A stretch of 5,417 bases of DNA from Crocinitomicaceae bacterium (lineage in GTDB: Bacteria > Bacteroidota > Bacteroidia > Flavobacteriales_D > Crocinitomicaceae), in NCBI GenBank assembly GCA_013215515.1, contig JABSPC010000662.1, forward strand, positions 1-5,417, in the 5' to 3' direction. The translations under genes were made by a program, and so were the position numbers. This document shows, one piece after another, positions 1-5,417 of the stretch. The notes under the pieces are model-generated. The model ran no database searches. It had not been told where the DNA came from and saw only the letters and a list, made by a program, of their open reading frames with translations. Each line of letters opens with the position of its first letter. Within the stretch, counting starts at the first letter, position 1.

Positions 1-71
1 ATTGGCGTTGTTGCCGCGTTATCTAGGTATGCAGACATTAGCATTAATTTAGATTACGAATATATGGGTAA

Positions 72-587
72 TTATGGCAAATATTTACCTAATACGTTAC
101 GCATTGTTTCTTCTCCCTTTGGCGCCCGTTTTAGGTTTTCAAGAAAGAAGATGCTTTTCTCTATTTTTTTGTCGCTCGATTTGATCTGGATTACCAAATA
201 AATTGTAGCTCGTTGTATTCCCATTCGAAGTGATTCAAACCGCACTCTTCCCTCGTGATCCTGCTCTAGCACTTCAGTGAATTCTTCAGGAACTTCAAAT
301 CCGCACTTCGAAAAGTCGCGTTTAAGCTCTACTGAAACTTCATCTCCAAGGTGAACATCAAGCTCCTTCATTCGTGCTTTTGACAGTGCAATATAGGCCG
401 TATTATTTCCCAATGAAACAGAACCTCCTTGCCATGATATTTGCCCATTAAGAGTGATGTGAAAACGTTGATTGTACAATGATCCTGTATCGTCTTTTAC
501 ACGGAATGATTTAAGGATTTCATCTGTTATAGTAACGTGATGCATCTTCAATTTTGTAAGGTGCCCTATTTTGGATTTAAGTTTCAA
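72..587 (-). CDS. DUF1905 / YdeI-like domain protein
   Basis: A small cytoplasmic protein of 171 residues with no signal peptide or membrane segment. Its layout matches the DUF1905 plus YdeI/OmpD-associated families. An N-terminal small-barrel part (about residues 3-90) includes the stretch LGDEVSVEL, typical of the 'GDxVxVxL' strand. It is followed by 'VPEEF', corresponding to the family's 'vPxdf', and a helical C-terminal part with many basic residues (about 115-160) that ends near a lysine-rich 'LKRAPKGEE'. The molecular function of the family is not established; the YdeI name comes from bacteriocin and OmpD associations. The start is uncertain. Position 587 is a TTG codon; the first ATG is residue 15, at position 545. 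I prefer TTG because the first strand of the domain (KLKSKIGHL) lies before the ATG. The frame stays open further upstream, to a stop near 665, without any ATG. The gene is transcribed away from the thioredoxin-like gene at 750, and no terminator is visible after its stop. Confidence 0.8.
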   Translation of the reverse strand: MKLKSKIGHLTKLKMHHVTITDEILKSFRVKDDTGSLYNQRFHITLNGQISWQGGSVSLGNNTAYIALSKARMKELDVHLGDEVSVELKRDFSKCGFEVPEEFTEVLEQDHEGRVRFESLRMGIQRATIYLVIQIKSSDKKIEKSIFFLENLKRAPKGEETMRNVLGKYLP

Positions 588-749
588 GTAGGGAAGATAG
601 TAATTCTTGTAAAATTGACTTTGAACAATCGCTATTGGAGTCCTAGTGAATTTTAATTTGTCCTATTCAGACCAATTAATGAGCTTTCCATTGAGTGTTC
701 AAAGAAAATGGTGGTAACTTGCGTATTATAATTATTAAAAATCTCTACG
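588..749. promoter_or_regulatory. divergent intergenic region, promoters expected
   Basis: This 162 bp AT-rich gap separates two divergently transcribed genes, so it should hold the promoters of both. I find no convincing Bacteroidota-type promoter (TTG, then TAnnTTTG about 19-21 bp later) on either strand. A TATAAT hexamer at 727-732 lies 17 bp before the ATG at 750, but no properly spaced TTG precedes it and this phylum rarely uses that box. There is no Shine-Dalgarno sequence before the ATG. The assignment rests on gene layout, not on a recognised motif. Confidence 0.35.
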
Positions 750-1541
750 ATGAAAATATTGGCAGGTTTAACATTTGCATTACTTCTTAGTGCAACATCA
801 TTTGGACAAACAAACGCAACGGAAGCAGCACCTATAGATTGCGAAGGGGCAACGCATAACTTGTTCAGTGAATTGGAAGCCGGAAAAATAATCGTAATTG
901 GTTGGACAATGCCTTGTGCATCATGTGCTGGACCTTTACTTGAAGCGCATAACGCGGTCCTTAGTTATGCTGTTAGTAATCCAGGAGTTGTTGAATATTG
1001 GATGACTGATGATTACGCAAATTCTGCATGTAATACGATACAAAATTGGTGTACTTCTAATGGGATCACAAGTGCTGAGTATTTTGCTAGTGCAGAATTG
1101 GATATGTCGGATTACGGAACAGCAGGAATGCCTAAAGTAGTGGTTCTAGGGTGTTCTGATCACAAAGTATATTACAACGAAAATAACGGTTCACCTTCTG
1201 GAGCAGGAGTAACGGCTGCTATTGATGCTGCGTTAGCTGATATGGCGATTGGGTGTGCTGCAGGAGTTGAAGAGCTATATGTAACAAATATGGCGGTATC
1301 TTGTTTTCCTAACCCAGCTAGTTCAGTATTGAACGTTACTGTTGGAATGGTTGCTCCACAGGAAGTAGTTATGGAGGTTGTTGGATTAAACGGAAAAGTT
1401 TATAGTTCAGTTTCTGTTGAAGATTTAAACCTTCTTACAGATGGCGTTCAAATAGACGTCAATAACTTAGCAACTGGTTTCTACTTGTTGAAAGTGACTA
1501 GTAATGATGCTATAGTGGTTGAAAAATTTGAAGTAAAGTAA
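750..1541 (+). CDS. secreted thioredoxin-like protein with T9SS type A sorting domain
   Basis: A 263-residue exported protein. Residues 1-20 form a signal peptide ending SFGQ. A thioredoxin-like domain (about 30-170) starts with a strand and the motif W52-T-M-P-C56-A-S-C59-A-G-P, placed where TlpA- and thioredoxin-type proteins carry their redox CxxC. Further on, G126-M-P128-K followed by a hydrophobic strand matches the position of the family's conserved cis-proline loop. The last 80 residues (about 183-263) are a T9SS type A sorting domain: CFPNPASSVLNV near its start, then beta-strands, 'LATGFYLLKV', and the basic end EKFEVK. The protein is therefore expected to cross the outer membrane and be released or anchored at the cell surface. 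Besides the CASC pair there are six other cysteines (31, 94, 101, 135, 169, 185). Reduction or isomerisation of disulfides, or metal binding, are both possible; substrate unknown. It precedes the barrel-HMA gene by 19 bp with no terminator between, so the two are probably one operon. Confidence 0.85.
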   Translation: MKILAGLTFALLLSATSFGQTNATEAAPIDCEGATHNLFSELEAGKIIVIGWTMPCASCAGPLLEAHNAVLSYAVSNPGVVEYWMTDDYANSACNTIQNWCTSNGITSAEYFASAELDMSDYGTAGMPKVVVLGCSDHKVYYNENNGSPSGAGVTAAIDAALADMAIGCAAGVEELYVTNMAVSCFPNPASSVLNVTVGMVAPQEVVMEVVGLNGKVYSSVSVEDLNLLTDGVQIDVNNLATGFYLLKVTSNDAIVVEKFEVK

Positions 1542-1560
1542 TACAGAAAATCTCTTTCAT

Positions 1561-2922
1561 ATGCGTTTAGTATTCGTTTCAATAATAGCATTGTTTGTTG
1601 GGAATGTATCATTCGGTCAAGGATGTTGTTCTGGTGGTGGAGGTTCTCCTCTCGCAGGAGGAGCTTCGGCAGGCGTTCTTCAAAAAGGACAAGTTCAACT
1701 GGTAGGTTCTTACAAATACTCCCGATCGGATCGCTTTCTTTCTGGAGATCAAGATACAGTCTCATTCTTCGATAATTTGTCAAGCGACTACCTTTTTTTT
1801 AAAGCTGATTATGGCTTAACGAGTAAGTTGACGCTTTCGGTGGCAACGGGATATTTCCTGAATAGAACAATTACTGAATATGCAGATACTACAACAGTTG
1901 GTGGAGTTCAGCACATTGAGAGCGAACTAGTGACGTCTTCTGGAATTGGTGATTTGATCATTTTTCCGCGATACAATGTGTATTCAAATGAAAAAAAATC
2001 AATTCATTCTGAACTTTCTTTGGGTTTAGGCTTGAAGCTTCCACTTGGATCGCATGACGATTCGACATTTGTAAATTATTCTATATTTTTGAATGAAGAT
2101 GACCCTTTAAACCCCTATTTTGATTCAGTTGAAATCTGGCAAACATCACCTCCGACAGTTCAAGCTACAACAGGATCAAACGATTTAATGTTCTACGCAT
2201 TTTATTTAAAAAACTTCAAGAAAAAGAACTTCAAACTATTTGCAAGTGCTTTGTACATCTATAAAGGATGGAATTCATTAGGACTTAAGTTTGGAGATTA
2301 TGCAACAGTAGGTCTTTATGCAGGCACCACTTTATTTAACAATCGATTGAGCTTACTTGGACAGCTCAAGGGAGAATGGGTTGGGAAAATGCAAGCGCAC
2401 AAGGAGTTGGATATTTTAGCCTTGTATAGTATTGAGCAGGCTTCAACTGGAAGCGCAATGTTGTCTGTTGTACCTCAGGTTACTTATTCATTTAAGAAAC
2501 CACAATTTTCTGTATTTGCAACGGCTGATATTCCCTTGTATCAAAACATGAGAGGAACTCAGATTTCATCTGGAGTTCAGATTACAACAGGTATTTCATA
2601 TCGCTTCTTCGCTAAAAAGCCTCAGGTAGAGGAGATAGATGAAGGATTTGTAGTTTATCAAGAAGAGAGATTCAAAGTCTTTGGAATTTGCGGTATGTGC
2701 AAAGAAACAATTGAAGGAACATTAAAAGGAATGAAAGGTGTGTCCGTTGCTGATTGGGATCAGGATTCTCAATCCCTAAAAGTACGCTTCGATTCGTTGA
2801 AATTATCATTGGATGATATGAAAGAAGCGCTAGCCAAAGTTGGATACGATTCTGATACGCACAAAGCAACTGATGCCGCGTATGATGGTCTTCATTCTTG
2901 TTGTAAATACGAGAGAAAGTAA
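1561..2922 (+). CDS. outer-membrane beta-barrel protein with C-terminal HMA domain
   Basis: A 453-residue exported protein. Residues 1-20 are a signal peptide (ending SFGQ). The mature N-terminus opens with G21-C22-C23-S followed by GGGGSPLAGG. From about 35 to 350 come many alternating amphipathic strands rich in Tyr and Phe, such as VQLVGSYKYSRSDRF and TTGISYRFF, the pattern of an outer-membrane beta-barrel. Residues 371-438 resemble a heavy-metal-associated domain: a FKVFGICGMCKETIEG start with C377-G-M-C380 at the usual metal-binding CxxC position, then 'GMKGVSVADWD', 'LKVRFD' and 'MKEALAKVGYDSD', which follow the ferredoxin-like beta-alpha-beta order of HMA proteins. The tail has H445-S-C447-C448-K-Y. 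The HMA domain would face the periplasm if the barrel has normal topology. A role in binding or moving a soft metal ion is inferred; the ion is not determinable. Two runs of eight identical bases lie in the coding sequence (1793-1800, 1991-1998), but the frame is intact. It follows the thioredoxin-like gene in a likely operon. Confidence 0.85.
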   Translation: MRLVFVSIIALFVGNVSFGQGCCSGGGGSPLAGGASAGVLQKGQVQLVGSYKYSRSDRFLSGDQDTVSFFDNLSSDYLFFKADYGLTSKLTLSVATGYFLNRTITEYADTTTVGGVQHIESELVTSSGIGDLIIFPRYNVYSNEKKSIHSELSLGLGLKLPLGSHDDSTFVNYSIFLNEDDPLNPYFDSVEIWQTSPPTVQATTGSNDLMFYAFYLKNFKKKNFKLFASALYIYKGWNSLGLKFGDYATVGLYAGTTLFNNRLSLLGQLKGEWVGKMQAHKELDILALYSIEQASTGSAMLSVVPQVTYSFKKPQFSVFATADIPLYQNMRGTQISSGVQITTGISYRFFAKKPQVEEIDEGFVVYQEERFKVFGICGMCKETIEGTLKGMKGVSVADWDQDSQSLKVRFDSLKLSLDDMKEALAKVGYDSDTHKATDAAYDGLHSCCKYERK

Positions 2923-2959
2923 TTTTTCTATCTTTAGAGGACACATTAAATCCACTAAG

Positions 2960-3457
2960 ATGAAAAAGTACATCGTTTACCTACCGATATTTTTATTATT
3001 TATTGCGACTAGTTGTTCAGAAGAGTCAAATGACGATCCTAAGGAACAAGCTAAGGAGGAGTCTAAAAAAGCCTTAGAAGACCGCGAACCTCAAGTTAAA
3101 GAGTATTTAGATGCTGTTGACGCATTGGTTGGTGAGTATTTTACCTTGGCTGAAGGAATGCTCGATTCGTATGATAAAATGAATGAAGACGATTTGGATA
3201 CCTTTGAAAAAATCGCATTGCTTGCTGATATGTCGTCTGCGGCTCTAGAAGTAGAAAGATTAACTGAGGAACTTACTTCAATTCAAGAAGAGCAGGAAGA
3301 AGTTGAAGCGAAATTGGGTGCTGACGATATTATAGAATTAGGGCTGAAAATTAGCGAGAAGATGCAACGTTATAATGAAATCATGAAACGCATTGGTGAA
3401 ATTGATTTTGACGAATTGAACAAATCAACCGTGCCCGATCTTTCATCTTTCCTTTAG
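2960..3457 (+). CDS. small acidic coiled-coil lipoprotein
   Basis: A 165-residue predicted lipoprotein of unknown function. The start at 2960 is chosen because it gives a proper lipoprotein signal: MKKY, a hydrophobic core, then ATS-C19 as the lipobox. The frame is open back to 2840, but that extension would run inside the preceding gene and bury the signal peptide. After C19 come S-E-E-S-N-D-D; acidic residues just after the lipid-bearing cysteine resemble the export signal that sends Bacteroidota lipoproteins to the cell surface, so a surface position is possible. The rest is almost entirely helical and strongly acidic. Residues about 94-119 (ALEVERLTEELTSIQEEQEE and following) form a likely coiled coil, and a second amphipathic helix spans about 124-148. 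No cysteine other than C19 and no catalytic motif is seen. The gene begins 37 bp after the barrel-HMA gene with no hairpin between, so cotranscription is plausible but not shown. I do not recognise a named family. Confidence 0.85.
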   Translation: MKKYIVYLPIFLLFIATSCSEESNDDPKEQAKEESKKALEDREPQVKEYLDAVDALVGEYFTLAEGMLDSYDKMNEDDLDTFEKIALLADMSSAALEVERLTEELTSIQEEQEEVEAKLGADDIIELGLKISEKMQRYNEIMKRIGEIDFDELNKSTVPDLSSFL

Positions 3458-3460
3458 TCG

Positions 3461-3500
3461 AAAAAAAAAGCTCTGACTTCGAATGAACGAAACCAGAGCT
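3461..3500 (-). terminator. intrinsic terminator of the VWA gene
   Basis: A hairpin reads AGCTCTG (3469-3475), a 2x2 internal loop of AC and AC, TTCG (3478-3481), a six-base loop, CGAA (3488-3491) and CAGAGCT (3494-3500). On the minus strand the stem is followed directly by nine T residues (complement of 3461-3469), the classic form of a Rho-independent terminator. It sits 33 bp after the stop of the VWA gene. It also lies 11 bp after the stop of the plus-strand lipoprotein gene, but on that strand the stem is followed by AAAACATG and lacks a U-tract, so a role in both directions is only possible. Confidence 0.85.
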
Positions 3501-3533
3501 AAAACATGAAAACATACTTACTGTTTACTCCGT

Positions 3534-4685
3534 TTATGGAGTTTCTTTCTGGAAGCCAATACTAGTGGCCTTTTCCATAATGCTTTTATTTATTGAAGAT
3601 CCAAAATCATCTACTTCTTCGCCTTCCTTAGCGCGTTTGTCCTTTTCTGCTGTGATGAATGCTTCACGCTCTACGGCTAGTTCGCCAATCTTTGCTTGAA
3701 ACGCTTCACGTTCTTCTTGCTTTTCAGCTACTAGTATCTTTTTTTCTTGGGACGTTTTGCCTTTAAACTCTTCTGGAAGTTCTTCTTCTTTCAATTCTTC
3801 GATATTGATTGTTCCACTTTTTTGAGCGTCTACAATATCCCAAGAACTATTATCATAAACATGACTCTTAGATTTTACAATTGCTCTTTCTGTTGCAACT
3901 TGTGGTGAGCTCATAATTGCATTTCCATCTTCAAATGATTGACTGGATAATCCTGCGCTTCCGTAGCTGCCATATCCATAGTATGTACTATTTAATGAAT
4001 CATTATACGATTGAATTTTGTCATCGTACGGAGTAGGGATGTGAACTATTTCTGCATCAGAATTAATATTGAAGTAATCTCCGCCACTGCATTCAGCACC
4101 TTCTTTCCAAAGATCAATTACGCCTTTCTCGTAGGATCCACAATGAATTGTATTTATGAATATACCGCGGTCTTTTGCTTTTTTACATTCTGCTTTAAAG
4201 TCAACTGAACCTTGATCGAAGCGTTCGTTTCCGGCAATGTAAATCATTTTTAAATCTGTTGGACTGATCGACCAATTCAAATCAGACAATGATCTTCCTA
4301 TCACGGCACCGCAATATTCGCTTCCGCCGTTAGTTGTTAATGCAAAGAGCTTCTGAGAAATGATATCCATGTTACTTGTTAAATCAAGTAATTGTTCGAT
4401 ATAGTTTGTGGTAGATGAAAGGCCATCGTTACCGTATCTATACAATGCAAATTCCAATGAAGGTGATTGCCCCTCATATTGTAGCGTGCTGATTTCATTT
4501 ACGATATTCCAAATTCTTGATTTCGCTTGATCAATTAGCCCATCCATACTTCCAGAAGTGTCGAACAAGATTGCAACTTGGACTTTCCTTGGGTTGGGTG
4601 GCGGCGTTACGACTGGTGTAACTTGAGCATCTGCTTGAAATGCTCCTAATACGATTAGGGTTGTGATTAATATAAGATGTTTCAT
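3534..4685 (-). CDS. secreted von Willebrand factor A (VWA) domain protein
   Basis: A 383-residue exported protein. The start at 4685 gives a clean signal peptide, MKHLILITTLIVLGAFQADAQ. The frame extends 12 codons upstream to 4721, but those residues are polar and would precede the signal peptide. After a proline-rich linker (24-32) comes a VWA domain (about 33-215). Its metal-binding MIDAS motif is D42-T-S44-G-S46, with T117 or T118 in the LTTNGG loop as the likely further ligand. The following strand ends IYIAGNERFDQG, so the position where many VWA domains have an Asp-Gly holds G152-N-E, a form I recall from bacterial VWA proteins. Residues 229-250 are a Tyr/Gly/Ser-rich loop. The C-terminal third (about 293-355) is highly charged and probably coiled coil, ending IMEKATSIGF. 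Such domains mediate metal-dependent protein binding; the partner is unknown. The start lies 52 bp after the GNAT gene stop on the same strand, and a strong terminator follows the gene. Confidence 0.88.
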   Translation of the reverse strand: MKHLILITTLIVLGAFQADAQVTPVVTPPPNPRKVQVAILFDTSGSMDGLIDQAKSRIWNIVNEISTLQYEGQSPSLEFALYRYGNDGLSSTTNYIEQLLDLTSNMDIISQKLFALTTNGGSEYCGAVIGRSLSDLNWSISPTDLKMIYIAGNERFDQGSVDFKAECKKAKDRGIFINTIHCGSYEKGVIDLWKEGAECSGGDYFNINSDAEIVHIPTPYDDKIQSYNDSLNSTYYGYGSYGSAGLSSQSFEDGNAIMSSPQVATERAIVKSKSHVYDNSSWDIVDAQKSGTINIEELKEEELPEEFKGKTSQEKKILVAEKQEEREAFQAKIGELAVEREAFITAEKDKRAKEGEEVDDFGSSINKSIMEKATSIGFQKETP

Positions 4686-4737
4686 GTCGTTGTGTTTTTT
4701 AGCAGTACAACGATCATTCAATTTGGTTCAGAAATTT

Positions 4738-5232
4738 TTATTTGGACATCCGATACAAGTGTATCATTGAACCTTCATTGTCATACTCTTGATAGAAGCT
4801 GAATCCCAATTTCAAGATTAATTTTTTAGAGACTATGTGATTTGGGCTCATAATCCCATGGATGTATTCTAGATTTCGTGTATTGAATCCATACTCAATT
4901 ATTGAGGTAAGCAATTCTGTAGAGTATCCCTTGTTCCAGAATTTTATCGAAAGATGGCTTCCAATATGGTTTATCCCGGTGTCTTTGAATTCGTTCAAGT
5001 TTAGTGTTCCGATCAAAGTATTGGTTGATAGCCCTCTCGCTACCCAAAAGCCAAGAGTGGTTTTATTTGTTTCAACTTTACCCGCGAGAAAATTTAAATA
5101 ATATTCTTTGGTCTTGTTCAATAAGGGCGGAATGAATGTACTTGAATCGGGTTCTTTGTACATTTCCAATATGTCGTCAAAATCACTTTCGGATAGTGGA
5201 GAAATGAGCGCACGTTTCGTCTTGATTTGCAA
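4738..5232 (-). CDS. GNAT-family N-acetyltransferase, RimJ/RimL-like
   Basis: A 164-residue cytoplasmic enzyme expected to transfer an acetyl group from acetyl-CoA to an amine; the acceptor is unknown. It follows the GNAT order: a first strand TKRALISPL then SESDFDDI (helix 1), strand GFWVA (61-65), strand IGTLNLN (74-80), IGSHLSIKFWNKGYSTELL (90-108) at the acetyl-CoA pyrophosphate loop, and the late SPNHIVSKKLILKLGF (129-144), where N131 and S135 match the Asn and Ser usual in the RimJ/RimL group, followed by a final strand (MIHLYRM). The loop reads W-N-K-G-Y-S, close to the RimJ/RimL type rather than the classic R/QxxGxG/A. The start at 5232 is a TTG codon: a stop lies five codons upstream and the first in-frame ATG is residue 24, inside the fold, so TTG is the only start that keeps the first strand. 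It may be cotranscribed with the VWA gene 52 bp downstream; no strong terminator separates them. Confidence 0.87.
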   Translation of the reverse strand: MQIKTKRALISPLSESDFDDILEMYKEPDSSTFIPPLLNKTKEYYLNFLAGKVETNKTTLGFWVARGLSTNTLIGTLNLNEFKDTGINHIGSHLSIKFWNKGYSTELLTSIIEYGFNTRNLEYIHGIMSPNHIVSKKLILKLGFSFYQEYDNEGSMIHLYRMSK

Positions 5233-5351
5233 GGAATTTAATTTTTATGAGTTGGTCTAATTTAAAATGAATTTATGGAATGGCGGCTCTATTTTCAACT
5301 TAAATTCAAGTCACAAATGCAACTTTTAGATTAATGGGTTAAATAGCTTCA

Positions 5352-5388
5352 AAACAGGAGGGGAATAACGAAATTTCCCCCTCTGTTT
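5352..5388. terminator. hairpin, possible terminator of an off-window gene
   Basis: AAACAG (5352-5357) pairs with CTGTTT (5383-5388). After a G-T wobble and an A-C mismatch the stem continues as GGGGAA (5360-5365) with TTCCCC (5375-5380), leaving a nine-base loop. On the minus strand the stem is followed by TTTTGAAGC, a short U-tract, so it could end a minus-strand gene lying to the right. It lies upstream of the GNAT gene start and would not terminate that gene. Read on the plus strand the following bases are CTAGAAAGG, with no U-tract. I saw no clear promoter for the GNAT gene between this hairpin and 5232. Confidence 0.5.
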
Positions 5389-5417
5389 CTAGAAAGGAGT
5401 TATTTTACCCCGTTAAA

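Noticed and set aside
65..91. Seven-pair inverted repeat at the 3' end of the DUF1905 gene as a terminator
   Set aside because: AT-rich stem, large loop and no U-tract on either strand.
653..660. TTAATTTG as a promoter box for the thioredoxin-like gene
   Set aside because: It has a mismatch in the key TA, no TTG at the right distance, and sits 90 bp before the start.
1481..1783. Minus-strand open frame of 100 residues
   Set aside because: It lies opposite the T9SS tail and the signal peptide of the next gene, both well supported on the plus strand.
2929..2936. TATCTTTA as a Bacteroidota -7 promoter box for the lipoprotein gene
   Set aside because: One mismatch to TAnnTTTG and the nearest TTG (2901-2903) is 25 bp upstream, too far for the usual spacing. 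A separate promoter cannot be excluded.
2672..2944. Minus-strand open frame of 90 residues
   Set aside because: It is antisense to the conserved HMA-like domain and has no recognisable features of its own.
2840..2959. Upstream extension of the lipoprotein reading frame
   Set aside because: It runs inside the barrel-HMA coding sequence in another frame and would place 40 polar residues before a clear lipoprotein signal peptide.
3527..3542. ACTCC/GGAGT inverted repeat around the VWA stop codon
   Set aside because: Only five pairs and no U-tract; the stronger hairpin at 3469-3500 explains termination.
4011..4208. Plus-strand open frame of 65 residues
   Set aside because: Antisense to the VWA domain; no signal or motif of its own.
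4862..5101. Plus-strand open frame of 79 residues
   Set aside because: Antisense to the core of the GNAT fold; a shadow frame.
5400..5417. Possible last codons of a minus-strand gene (FNGVK then TAA)
   Set aside because: Six codons are too few to support a gene, although the hairpin at 5352-5388 would suit one; all three minus frames contain a stop within these bases.

Overview
The window looks like chromosomal DNA of a Bacteroidota bacterium, most likely Flavobacteriales. The DNA is AT-rich. Signal peptides end in the FGQ or DAQ style common in that phylum. One protein carries a C-terminal type A sorting domain of the type IX secretion system (T9SS), which is found only in this phylum. Start codons have no clear Shine-Dalgarno sequence in front of them, which is also typical. 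A genus cannot be named from the sequence alone.

There are six protein genes in three transcription blocks. On the minus strand at the left (72-587) is a small DUF1905/YdeI-like protein. Divergent from it, on the plus strand, run three genes for exported proteins: a thioredoxin-like protein with a CASC motif and a T9SS tail (750-1541), an outer-membrane beta-barrel protein with a heavy-metal-associated (HMA) domain at its C-terminus (1561-2922), and a small acidic coiled-coil lipoprotein (2960-3457). On the minus strand at the right are a secreted von Willebrand factor A (VWA) protein (3534-4685) and a GNAT acetyltransferase (4738-5232). The convergent junction carries a clear intrinsic terminator for the minus strand (3461-3500). 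A second hairpin near the right edge (5352-5388) probably ends a gene outside the window. I see no RNA genes, insertion sequences or CRISPR arrays.

The most interesting part is the plus-strand block. The thiol protein and the barrel-HMA protein are 19 bp apart and almost certainly cotranscribed. Between them they carry a secreted CxxC redox motif, a Cys-Cys pair at the mature N-terminus of the barrel protein, an HMA-type CGMC site, and a Cys-Cys near the extreme C-terminus. This suggests, as inference, thiol and soft-metal handling (copper or a similar ion) at the outer membrane. The lipoprotein 37 bp further on may belong to the same unit, but its role is unknown. The flanking VWA, GNAT and DUF1905 genes show no functional link to it.
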